Source: CSP1-4 sp963777975 (GTDB taxonomy: Bacteria; Chloroflexota; Limnocylindria; Limnocylindrales; CSP1-4). Taken from it: DNA of 64,000 nt. The DNA lies in NCBI GenBank assembly GCA_963777975.1, contig CAVZSO010000002.1:372001-436000 (forward strand), in the 5' to 3' direction. Positions 54,270 through 63,331 of this stretch are shown here, piece after piece. The stretch's first letter is position 1. Each line of letters begins with the position of its first letter. The position numbers and the translations under genes are program-made. The notes under the pieces are model-generated. The model had not been told where the DNA came from. It did not search any database and saw only the letters and a program-made list of their open reading frames with translations.

Positions 54270-55221
54270 ATGACGATCGCGATCGGCCTTCAGGTCTGGG
54301 CAAGCCACGTGTCGTGGCCCGACCTCATGACGGCCGGCCGTTCGATCGACAGCCTGGGCTTCGAAACCCTCTGGGCGAACGACCACTTCGTCCCGGCCCT
54401 CGGCCCGGAGGCCGTTGTCGGACCCGTCGAGGGTCCGGTGTTCGAAGGCTGGTCCGTCCTGTCGGGCTGGGCCGCCGCGACCTCGCGCGTCCGGCTCGGC
54501 TGTCTCGTCTCGGGTGTCGGCTACCGGAACCCTGGCCTGCTCGTCCGGATGGCGACGGCGCTCGATCACGCGTCAGGAGGGCGCGCCGCGCTCGGGATCG
54601 GGGCTGGCTGGCACGAGCGTGACCATCGCATGCTGGGCTTCGCCTATCCGTCAGCTCCGCGAGCGCCTCGATCGCCTCGAAGAGGCGGCCGCGATCTGTC
54701 GCGGCCTGCTCGACGGGGAGCGCGTGACGTTCGCCGGGCAGTGGTTCGAGGTGGATGACGCCGTCAATGATCCAGCTCCGATCCAGGCGCGGCTGCCACT
54801 GGTCATCGGCGGCTCGGGTAAGAAGCGGACGCTGCGGATCGTGGCCCGCTACGCGGACTGGTGGAACGCCGACGGCGACGACCCGCAGGCCTTCGCGGCC
54901 CTGAGTGCGATCCTCGATGAGCACTGCGCGGCCGTCGGCCGCGACCCGGCGTCCATCCGCCGCACTACCGGCCAGCCACCGCCGATCGTCCGCGCCTCGG
55001 TCAGGGAAGCGCGTCACGATCTGGCCGAGATCCTGGTGGCGCAGGGGATGCCGGCACTCGTGGCGCGCGACGTGGCGGAGGCCGATCCGTATGCCGGCCC
55101 GCTCCCGGCGCTCGTCGATCGGCTTGCCGCCTTCGAGGAGGCTGGCGCGTCCATGGTGGTCTTCGACTGGCCGGCGCCGTCCGATCCCGCGACCCTGGAG
55201 GCCATGGCCGGCATCATCTGA
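54270..55221 (+). CDS. LLM-class (F420-dependent) oxidoreductase (frameshifted)
   Basis: About 317 aa after one +1 repair near 54650 (extra T: PS-AP for P-QLRERLDRL). Luciferase-like monooxygenase fold: IGLQVWASHVSWPDLMTAGRSIDSLGFETLWANDHF, ATSRVRLGCLVSGVGYRNPGLLVRMATALDHASGGRAALGIGAGWHERDHRMLGF, then RLPLVIGGSGKKRTLRIVARYADWWNADG. The loop pattern fits F420-dependent enzymes; the flavin cofactor cannot be decided from sequence. Leaderless start. Confidence 0.82.
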
Positions 55222-55261
55222 GCGTTCGCGCTCGATCGGACGGCCCGCGGCAGCTCCGGCT

Positions 55262-57872
55262 TCACCGAGTGGCGCGCTCGCCAGCCAGCCTGTCCAGCTG
55301 GGCACGCGCCGCGTCGAAGTAGGCGATCAGCCGCCGCCGGTCCACGTTCGGGGCGATCGGGGCGATCGACTCCACCCACGTCCGTGCCCCGTCGATGATC
55401 GTCGCGATCGCGGTCGCGTCGTCTGCGTCGAAGGCCGGTCGCCCGGGCACCTCGAGATAGACCGGAGAGGTATGTGCCCCCATCGCCGTGGTGAATGCCG
55501 AGTGGATGAGGCCGCCGCTCGTGACCCTGGCGGCCAGCCAGCCCCCGCGGGAGACGCGGACTCGTGCGGTCAGCTCGAGGTGATCCGTGCCCGGCGTTGC
55601 GTCTGTCGAGGCGATGACCGCGCCGTCGTGGATCAGCTGGAGGCCCGCGATCACCGGCTGCGCGGCCCTGGCGAGCGCGCTGACCTCGACGGTCCCACCG
55701 CCTCTGCCGAGGCGCACGATGGCGCCTGGCTCACGGCCGTCCACGGCCACCTCGACGAACGGACCGGACGTCACGAACGTCCTTCCAGACCGAACCGCAT
55801 CGGCCCACGACTCGAACGAGAACGGTCGACCGGGCTCCAACCTGGCGTACGTCCGGATGGCGCCGAGTGGGATCTCGGCCGACATCTTGTCCGTGCCACC
55901 GACGATCGGAAGGCGGAACCCACAGTTGAGGAATCGGTACCACTCACGGATGGATGGGCCGTCGACGCCTGGCGTGAGAGCTTGCATCTCGACCGCGTCG
56001 ATCCTTCCCGCGATGATGTCGGCGGCGACCTCGGCATAGGGCAGCGGGAAATGGACGGCGATGGCCAGGCCGTGCTGGGCGTGGACCGCGTCCGCCCAGT
56101 CGGCCATCAACCATCCGAGCGGGTCGCCGATACGACCCTCCGGCGACCCCGCGCTGGCCATGGGAAGGATCGCCTGGGATGCGCCAAGGAGGCCGATGTG
56201 ACCGAGCATGTTCTGCCGGTTCTCGCTGCCCATCACGACGAGATGCCGGCCGGCAGGGTCCTGCACGGCAACGACCGGGAGATCGGCCACGCTGGTGTGG
56301 TGATCGCCCCACTGCGTCGCCAGCAAGTTGACGACATCGACATCCTCGGCCCGAGCCTGAAGGAGAGCAGACGTCGGGGAGATGAAGTGGACGTGGCAGT
56401 CGGCCGCGATCCATCCATCGCCTGACGGTCTGGCGACCCGATCGAGCGCCAGGGTGAGAGGCGCCTTGACGTCGTCGACCTCGATCGACCGGCGCACGGG
56501 CCGATACCCGAAACCCCGGACGGCCTCGACGTGCGCGATGCCGGCAGGCAGCTCGATCGAGAAGCGACCCGGCACGTACGCGTACGTCGCATCGCCGAGC
56601 ACGAGGTCGGCTCCGGTGTCTTCGTTCAGCCCCGGATTGACTTCCTCCCGGTGTCCCAGCGGCGGCAGGTACCGGCCGTCTGCGGCCCGGAACTGGACGC
56701 GTGCCGGTATCACCTCGCCCGTCGTCGCGTCGACGATCTCGACCTCGACGCGATGCAAGGGAGCGGGCAGCGGTTGGATCGTCAGGCGACCAAATGCACG
56801 ACGCCGGCCGTCAGCCGGGAGCCGGTTCGCCGGCACGACCTGGCCACCGATGTCGAGCGAGGCATCGGCCGCCATGGCAACGTCGATCAGCGAGGAAACA
56901 TCGGTCGTCTCGCTCCGGGGGTTGCCCCAGCCCACGACCGACGTGGACGGCGAGCTACCGGCCGCCACCGGCTCCGGAGCCACGCGCTCGCGGATGATCT
57001 GTCCGAGGTCGACCGTGACCGACGGATAGGCGCCTCGTCGCCGGACGTTCCCTCGAAGCGCCGACCCGTGTGAGTCGACTCGCAGCGTTCGCCTCGATCG
57101 GAGCCGGAGCGGGGATGCCGTGCCTCGGAACAGGGTGACCGCTGCTATGACGACGCCGCCTCCATCCCGCTGGCCCAGAGGTTCCATCGACAGACGGGCC
57201 AGGGCGGCGGGACCGCCGGGCACCTTGATCTCGTACAGCCATAGGACGATGTCGTTCGTCGGGCTCGGAACGCTGTCCGCGACGCCGGTCTGCGCGGGGC
57301 CCCATGCCCCGGGCAAGATCCCGAGCAGTCCTGCCTCGCCAGGTGCGGCATGGGGCGTCGGTTCCTGGAACGGGAGCGGACCTCGCCACTCGAGTGGCTC
57401 GTCGAGCTGGTGCGGATGAGCCGCGAACGCCCCCTGCCCCCAGCCGACGATGCCCTCGTTGACCTCGAACCGGCGGCGGATCTCCACGCGCGTCGTTCGT
57501 CGGCGTGACCGTTTCGAGCGTGTAGCGAGCGAGCGGCTCGCCCACGGGTGTCACCCAGCCGACCGGCAGGTCCGCGGGTCGAACCCCGGCCGCGTCCCTC
57601 CAGGCGTCGCTGAAGTGGGCGACGATCACATGGCTGGCCGGTCCGTACGACCGCAGGTCGATCTCGATCGGCCGGTCGACCAGCAACCAGCGACGCTTCG
57701 CCGTCGTTCGTGCAAGGAGGAATGGCAATCCGCGGAAGACCTGTCGCCCCGACGGGATGCGGCTGAGCGGCCCTTCGTAGTCGGGATGGAGTCGGGCGAC
57801 CAACGCATCATGGGCGGTGTTCCGCACCCGGCGCAGATCGATCGGCGTGGCGAGCGACGTCGCGCGCGGCAT
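55262..57872 (-). CDS. CehA/McbA-family metallohydrolase (frameshifted)
   Basis: About 869 aa from ATG 57872 after one repair near 57490. A PHP-type phosphoesterase core lies mid-chain: GWIAADCHVHFISPTSALL gives HxH, AEDVDVVNLLATQWGDHHTS, ENRQNMLGHIGLLG, GLAIAVHFPLPYAEVAADI and VGGTDKMSA supply further metal ligands. Long flanking beta-rich regions and AGIAHVEAVRGFGYRPV resemble the CehA/McbA group, known for carbamate ester cleavage; substrate here is unknown. An ATG at 57930 has a strong GGGGAGGG 8 nt upstream but is one base out of frame, so the real start may lie there. Divergent from the LacI operon. Confidence 0.75.
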
Positions 57873-57956
57873 GTCCGAGGGCGCTCGTCAACGGGCCGCG
57901 ATCGCGGGCGAGCCGGTCGTTTGCTGCCATGCGTCGGTCCCTCCCCGCCGAATCCG

Positions 57957-58005
57957 TTGACGCTGCTCGTGCTCGTATGCTAGCGTCCCGCGCAACCGAT
58001 TGCGC
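57957..58005 (+). promoter_or_regulatory. Promoter and LacI-type operator
   Basis: TTGACG (57957-57962), 18 nt, TAGCGT (57981-57986), then the perfect 16-bp dyad GCGCAA-CCGA-TTGCGC (57990-58005). The core GCAACCGATTGC fits the LacI/GalR operator pattern GCAANCGNTTGC. It lies at the expected start point and upstream of a lacI-like gene, so it is most likely the regulator's own site; it may also control the divergent metallohydrolase. Confidence 0.8.
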
Positions 58006-58039
58006 AGCGGCCAGCGTATCGCGGTAGCGGGAGGCGTCG

Positions 58040-58189
58040 GTGCCACGTCCCGGGCTGGATCTCATGGGCGACGCAGACTTGCCCGACCTGCCGGATACGC
58101 CCTCGACCTCAGACGCGCGGCCCGCCCGCTGGCCGGGCATCTGGTTCGACGGCCTCGATCCGGATCCCGCGTCGTTCGCGGACGCATAG
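58040..58189 (+). CDS. Small ORF upstream of the LacI regulator
   Basis: 49 aa from GTG 58040 with GGGAGG at 58029-58034, 5 nt spacing, the best ribosome-binding site in the region. Product: acidic, Pro/Asp-rich (ends WPGIWFDGLDPDPASFADA). It stops 3 nt before the LacI GTG, so translation could be coupled. No known family. It may be a leader peptide or a real small protein; or a lucky frame. Confidence 0.4.
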   Translation: MPRPGLDLMGDADLPDLPDTPSTSDARPARWPGIWFDGLDPDPASFADA

Positions 58190-58192
58190 GCT

Positions 58193-59287
58193 GTGCCAGG
58201 GACGCGCCGCCTCTCGGAGCGGCGGGTCAGGTTGGCCGATGTGGCTCGGGACGCGGGGACATCGGAGTCCACGGCATCTCGGGCGCTCAAGGACGACCCG
58301 CGGATCGGCGAGGCCACACGAGCCGCCGTGCGTGCCTCGGCCGCCAAGCTCGGCTACGTTCCCAACGCTGCCGCTCGCAGTCTGCGCGCTCGGCGGACGC
58401 ACATCCTCGGTCTCTTGCTGGATGACTTGGCCGATCCGGTCCACGGCCAGCTTGCGGCCGGCGTCGAGGAGTCGGCGGCCGGTCAGGGCTATGCCGTCTT
58501 CATGATGACCGGCCTGCACGACCCGGCGCGGGAGCAACGGGCTCTCCGGGCGTTCGTCGAGCATCGCGCCGATGGCATCGTGCTGGCATCCTGCGTCAGT
58601 GACCCAGCCGAGGTCTACACCCACGTGCCCCAGCGAGCGGTGGTCTTCGTCCAGCCCGAATACCCGGCGCTGGCCGCGCAGGGCGCAGTGGATCGAGGCG
58701 TCCTCCGGAGCGATGACGATGCCGGGATGACGGCCACCGTCCGCCACCTGCTGGAACGTGGCTATCGCCGGCTGGCCTACGTCGGCGCGGGTGGAGGTCC
58801 GTCGGATCTGCTGCGCCGAGCGGCGGCCGCCAGGGCACTCGATGGCCTCGCGGATGAGCCGCTTCGCATCTATGACGCCGGTCTGGCCGGCTGGCGTGAT
58901 CCATCCGTGGTGGCCGACGAGCTCGCGCGTGATCGTCCTGATGCCGCGATCTGCTACGACGACAAGCTTGCACTGGCGTTGATGGACGCGCTGCGCCTGA
59001 CGGATCTCGACGTACCGGCCGACCTCGCCATCGTCGGCTTCGACGGCATCGCGTCGGCCGGCAGGTCCCGCCCTCGATTGACGACCGTGGCGGTCCCGTC
59101 GGTCGAGTTCGGGCGGCGGGCCGTCGGCATGCTGATGGCATCTGCTCGAGATGGCATGTCGCCTCTCTCGGAGGTCATGCCGGTCCGCCTCGTCATCGGC
59201 GAGACGACGCCGCAGCGCGACGTCGTTCGCCGCAGCACTCGATCCGCCGAGGCGCTCGTCCGGACTTCGCGGGAGCGGGCGTCATGA
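58193..59287 (+). CDS. LacI-family transcriptional regulator
   Basis: 364 aa from GTG 58193. N-terminal LacI HTH: VRLADVARDAGTSESTASRALKDDPRIGEATRAAVRASAAKLGYVPNAAARSL, with the hinge helix at its end. Periplasmic-binding-like effector domain: ILGLLLDDLADPVHGQLAAGVEESAAGQGYAVFM, RHLLERGYRRLAYVG, PDAAICYDDKLALALMDALR, DVPADLAIVGFDGI. Probably represses its own operon through the dyad at 57990 and responds to the transported compound. ATGA overlap with the ATPase gene. Confidence 0.93.
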   Translation: MPGTRRLSERRVRLADVARDAGTSESTASRALKDDPRIGEATRAAVRASAAKLGYVPNAAARSLRARRTHILGLLLDDLADPVHGQLAAGVEESAAGQGYAVFMMTGLHDPAREQRALRAFVEHRADGIVLASCVSDPAEVYTHVPQRAVVFVQPEYPALAAQGAVDRGVLRSDDDAGMTATVRHLLERGYRRLAYVGAGGGPSDLLRRAAAARALDGLADEPLRIYDAGLAGWRDPSVVADELARDRPDAAICYDDKLALALMDALRLTDLDVPADLAIVGFDGIASAGRSRPRLTTVAVPSVEFGRRAVGMLMASARDGMSPLSEVMPVRLVIGETTPQRDVVRRSTRSAEALVRTSRERAS

Positions 59288-60435
59288 GTGCGGATCTCGC
59301 TGCACCGGCCATCGAGCTCCTCGATGTGACGAAGCGTTATGGCGAGGCGGTCGCGCTCGACGGGCTGACCCTCCGGATCGAGGCAGGGGAGTTCTTCTGC
59401 CTGCTCGGACCATCCGGCTGTGGCAAGACGACGACGCTCAACCTGATCGGCGGCTTCATCCCGCTCACGTCCGGCGAGTTGCGGATCGAGGGTCGCCGTG
59501 TCAATGACCTGCCGCCGCACCAACGGAACGTCAACACGGTGTTCCAGAACTACGCGCTCTTTCCGCATCTCTCGGTCGCCGAGAACATCGCGTTCGGTCT
59601 GAAGATGGAGCGCCTGCCCAGCAAGGAGGTCGCCAGTCGCACGACTGAGTACCTCGACCTCGTTGGCCTGACGGGCATGCAGGATCGATACCCCGGGCAA
59701 CTCTCTGGCGGTCAAGCGCAGCGGGTCGCCCTCGCCCGGGCGCTCGCCAAGCGGCCCGCGGTCCTGCTGCTCGACGAGCCGCTCGGCGCCCTCGACCTCA
59801 AGCTTCGCAAGCAGATGCAGGTCGAGCTGGCGCGCATCCACCGCCAGGTCGGGACGACCTTCGTGTTCGTCACGCACGATCAGGAGGAGGCGCTGTCGAT
59901 GGCCACGCGGATCGCGGTCATGGCCAGTGGACGGGTTCGACAGGTCGGTCCGCCCCGGGAGATCTATCAGCGGCCCGTCGACCGATTCGTGGCCGACTTC
60001 ATCGGCGAGTCGAACTTCCTCGACGGGGACTGGACCGACGGTGGCAACGGCACCGGGTTCCGGTTGCGTGACGGAACGGCGATCCCGGCGCCGGCGAGCG
60101 CCGATCTGGCACCGACGAGCCGCGTCGCCTTGATGATCCGGCCAGAATCCGTGGGGGTCGGTCGCCAGGCTCCGAACGGATCGACGCCAACCGTCGTTCT
60201 CGGTGGCCGCGCTATCAACGTCGCCTTCATGGGCAACCATACGAGGATCACGGTCCAGACCGATGCCGGCCTCCTCGTGGCGATACGCTTCCACGAGACG
60301 GACGAGCACGCATTCGACGAGGGGTTGGTCGATCGGGAGGTGCATGTATGGTGGGATCCCCGCGAATCGACGGTCGTCGCCGCCGGCGACGAGCTTGAAC
60401 CTATCGAGGCAACAGGAGGAGGATCAGGGGAATGA
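59284..60435 (+). CDS. ABC transporter ATP-binding protein (PotA type)
   Basis: 383 aa. Walker A LGPSGCGKTTTLN, Q-loop VFQNYALFPHLSVAEN, signature LSGGQAQRVALARAL, Walker B LLLDEPLGALDLKLR, switch His in THDQEEALSMA. The C-terminal TOBE region (RVALMIRPESVGV, NVAFMGNHTRITVQ) follows the pattern of polyamine and thiamine importers. Overlaps both LacI (ATGA) and the binding-protein gene. Energises the importer made with the next three genes. Confidence 0.93.
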   Translation: MSADLAAPAIELLDVTKRYGEAVALDGLTLRIEAGEFFCLLGPSGCGKTTTLNLIGGFIPLTSGELRIEGRRVNDLPPHQRNVNTVFQNYALFPHLSVAENIAFGLKMERLPSKEVASRTTEYLDLVGLTGMQDRYPGQLSGGQAQRVALARALAKRPAVLLLDEPLGALDLKLRKQMQVELARIHRQVGTTFVFVTHDQEEALSMATRIAVMASGRVRQVGPPREIYQRPVDRFVADFIGESNFLDGDWTDGGNGTGFRLRDGTAIPAPASADLAPTSRVALMIRPESVGVGRQAPNGSTPTVVLGGRAINVAFMGNHTRITVQTDAGLLVAIRFHETDEHAFDEGLVDREVHVWWDPRESTVVAAGDELEPIEATGGGSGE

Positions 60436-61541
60436 CCGTATTCGACAAGGAATACACGCGTCGCAGGTTCCTCCAGGTGTCAGGTGCCGCCGGGGCGACC
60501 GTCGTCGCCGCCGGGCTCTTGGAGGCCTGCAGCCCGGCCGCTTCCGAGGGCGGCACCTTCAACTGGGTAACGTGGAGCGACCACTACGTCGATACGCAGC
60601 TCAAGGCGATCGAGGACTCCGACAAGATCATCGCCAGCATCAGCCCTCTCGAGGGCAACGCGGAGGGCTTCGCAAAGCTCAAGGAGGTCAAGGGCCAGCT
60701 CGACATGATGTCGGCGGACGCCCTGTGGGTCCGCGACGCCTATAACAAGGAGGGCCTCATCGAGCCCTTCGACATCGATGAGATCGCGGTCGCGAAGGAG
60801 CTCTATTCCTTCGCCCGGAAGTTCGAGATCTGGACGACACCCGAGGGCTACCTCGGCTATCCCTTCGGCTGGTCCCCGATCATGATCTATTACGACCCGG
60901 CCAAGGTCTCCGGCTGACCCGACCACCTGGGAGGTCCTGCTCGACCCGAAATACAAGGGCCGGATCGTGGTCGAGCACCAGCCAGAGGAGATCGTCGCGT
61001 ACATGGCGAGAGCTGCCGGTTTCGACACGCCGTACTCGCTGACCGACGACCAGCTGGCGACCGTCAAGGGCTACCTCGAGAAGCTCAAGCCGAACATCCT
61101 CAAGTTCGCCGGGCAGGCCACCGACACCGTCAACTCGCTGATCAGCGGGGAGGCCTGGCTGGCCACCGGAAACATCGGCAACGAGGACCGAGTCAAGGAC
61201 GGCGGCGGTCCGGAGATCAAGGGCTACGTTCCCAGGAAGGGACCGTCGCCTGGCAGGACTCCGAGATGATCGTCAAGGGCGGTGCCAACGAGAAGCTGAT
61301 CAAGCCGTTCTGGGAGAAGGCGGAGGTAGCCGAGAACATCGTCGCAAACTTCCATGCCTACGGTCGGCCGCTCTTCAACGAGAAGGCCTACAAGCTGCTC
61401 GTCGATGCGGGCCAGAAGGACAAGGCCGATCGGTATCACTACAACGACGCCGAGGCGGTCCTCAGCAAGTCGATCCTGAAGGGCCCCGGGAGCTCGATCG
61501 ACAAGTCGATCCAGCTCTTCAACGAGATCTTCGGAGCCTGA
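60432..61541 (+). CDS. Extracellular substrate-binding lipoprotein (PotD type, two frameshifts)
   Basis: About 370 aa after repairs near 60915 (+1, GGC for GC) and 61235 (a missing A). Starts MTVFDKEYTRRRFLQVSGAAG: a Tat-type RRRFLQ signal followed by lipobox LLEACSP, so it is probably exported folded and lipid-anchored. The body has FNWVTWSDHYVD, GFAKLKEVKGQLDMMSADALWVRDAY, YPFGWSPIMIYYDPAKV, LISGEAWLATGNIGNED and FHAYGRPLFNEKAY, the pattern of polyamine-type binding proteins. Ligand unknown. Overlaps the ATPase gene. Confidence 0.85.
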
Positions 61542-61548
61542 TCAGCGC

Positions 61549-62466
61549 GTGTCCACGCAAGGCGTCGACGGGGTCATGACGGTCCCGTCGACGTCGAGCC
61601 CGGGGCGGCGCAACGGCGGCTGCAACGCCTGGCGCCCGTTCGTGCCGGCCGGCGTCGTCCTGGTCGCCCTGTTCTTCGTGCCGCTCACCGTGATGCTCGT
61701 CTACTCGTTCTGGACGACCAACGCGAATCTCGACGTCGTCCAGGTCTGGACCCTCGAGAACTACGCGAACTTCTTCAAGAACCCGACCTACGTCCGGACC
61801 CTGCTCAAGACGCTGATCATCGGCGCCGCCGTGACCGCGACCTGCCTGGTGATGGCGTTTGCGGTCGCGTACTTCCTCGCGCGCTATATCTCGCGACGGT
61901 GGGCGCGGCTCGCGCTGCTGGTCGTCATCATCCCGTTCTGGTCGAGCTACCTGCTGCGCGTCTACGCGTGGCAGGCGATCCTCGGCGAGAAGGGCGTCCT
62001 CAACCAAGTCCTCATGGGAGTCGGCCTGCTGTCCGAACCGTCGCGGCTCTTCATCTACAACGACATCGGGACGTACATCGTGCTCACGTACGTGTACCTG
62101 CCCTTTGCCGTGCTCGTCCTCTACTCGTCGCTCGACCGATTCGACTTCACCCAGCTGACCGCCGCCCAGGATCTCGGCGCGCGGCCGGACCAGGCGTTCC
62201 GCCACGTGCTGCTACCGCAGATCCGGGCGGGCATCATCACCGCAGCGATCCTCGTGCTGATCCCGATCCTTGGCGAGTACCTGACTCCGTCGATCGTCGG
62301 CGGCGCCTCGGGCCTCCTGATCGCGAATCTCATCTCGAACTTCTTCACGAACGCCCTGTTCTCGGAAGGCGCGGCGGTCGGCTTCATGATCGTCGCCCTC
62401 GTGACGCTCCTTCTGATCGCCTTCCGCCGTTACCTCCGAGTCGAGGACGTCTACGCCCGTGGCTGA
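61549..62466 (+). CDS. ABC transporter permease (PotB type)
   Basis: 305 aa from GTG 61549. Six helices, first FVPAGVVLVALFFVPLTVMLVYSFW. The binding-protein-dependent permease EAA-like loop is seen in AAQDLGARPDQAFRHVLLPQIRAGIITAAIL. Pairs with the next permease. Overlaps it by 8 nt (GTG 62459). Confidence 0.92.
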   Translation: MSTQGVDGVMTVPSTSSPGRRNGGCNAWRPFVPAGVVLVALFFVPLTVMLVYSFWTTNANLDVVQVWTLENYANFFKNPTYVRTLLKTLIIGAAVTATCLVMAFAVAYFLARYISRRWARLALLVVIIPFWSSYLLRVYAWQAILGEKGVLNQVLMGVGLLSEPSRLFIYNDIGTYIVLTYVYLPFAVLVLYSSLDRFDFTQLTAAQDLGARPDQAFRHVLLPQIRAGIITAAILVLIPILGEYLTPSIVGGASGLLIANLISNFFTNALFSEGAAVGFMIVALVTLLLIAFRRYLRVEDVYARG

Positions 62467-63331
62467 CGAGGTCGATCCGCTCGAGACGATGCCGGTCAGC
62501 CGCAATGCCGGCGCGGTGCGGTGGGGCCTTCGCGCGTGGTTCGGCATCATCGTCGTCTTCCTGTACCTGCCGATCGCGTTCATGATCGCCTTCTCGTTCG
62601 ACGCCTCGACGACGCCCGGGCTGCCGATCCAGGGCCCGACGCTCCACTGGTACGACGTGATGCTCCACAACCGCGTCCTGCTCCGGGCGGTGGTCAACTC
62701 GGTCAGCGTCGCGGCCGTCGTCGCGGTCCTGGCGACGATCATCGGGACGATGGCGGCCTTCGTCCTCGTCCGCGGTGGCCTCCGCTATCCGAGCGCGATG
62801 CGCGTCGGCTTCACGCTGCCGATCATGGTGCCGGGCGTGCTGATCGGCATCTCGCTGCTGATCTTCTTCTCGCGCGCCCTGCACCTCCCGCTGTCGCTTG
62901 GGACCGTGGTTGCCGGGCAGCTCGTGCTCACGGTGCCGTTCGTCGTGATCATCGTCGCGGCTCGGCTGCAGGGCTTTGACCGCGCACTCGAGTGGGCCGC
63001 GGCAGATCTCGGTGCATCGCCGCGCCGGGCCATCCGGCACATCGTCCTGCCGCTGATCTCGCCCGCGATCATGGCCGGCGCACTCATCGTCGTGACGCTC
63101 TCGATCGACGAGTTCCTCGTCACGTGGTTCACGATCGGCCCGCAACCCACGTTGCCGACCTACATCTACACGCAGGTCAGGTTCGGCGTCACGCCCGAGG
63201 TCAACGCCGTCGCGACGGTCATGCTCGCCGCCACGCTCCTGATCGTCGGTGTCGCGTCGCTCATCCTGTCGCGTGCATCGCGAGCGCGACGCCGCGTTGC
63301 CCCGGTTCGCGGCCCGGAGGAGGCCGGCTGA
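62459..63331 (+). CDS. ABC transporter permease (PotC type)
   Basis: 290 aa from GTG 62459. Six helices (AWFGIIVVFLYLPIAFMIAFSF, AAVVAVLATIIGTMAAFVLV, GFTLPIMVPGVLIGISLLIFF, GQLVLTVPFVVIIVAA and others) and the EAA loop EWAAADLGASPRRAIRHIVLPLISPAIMAG. Second permease of the importer. Its TGA overlaps the ATG of the dehydrogenase by one base. Confidence 0.92.
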   Translation: MADEVDPLETMPVSRNAGAVRWGLRAWFGIIVVFLYLPIAFMIAFSFDASTTPGLPIQGPTLHWYDVMLHNRVLLRAVVNSVSVAAVVAVLATIIGTMAAFVLVRGGLRYPSAMRVGFTLPIMVPGVLIGISLLIFFSRALHLPLSLGTVVAGQLVLTVPFVVIIVAARLQGFDRALEWAAADLGASPRRAIRHIVLPLISPAIMAGALIVVTLSIDEFLVTWFTIGPQPTLPTYIYTQVRFGVTPEVNAVATVMLAATLLIVGVASLILSRASRARRRVAPVRGPEEAG

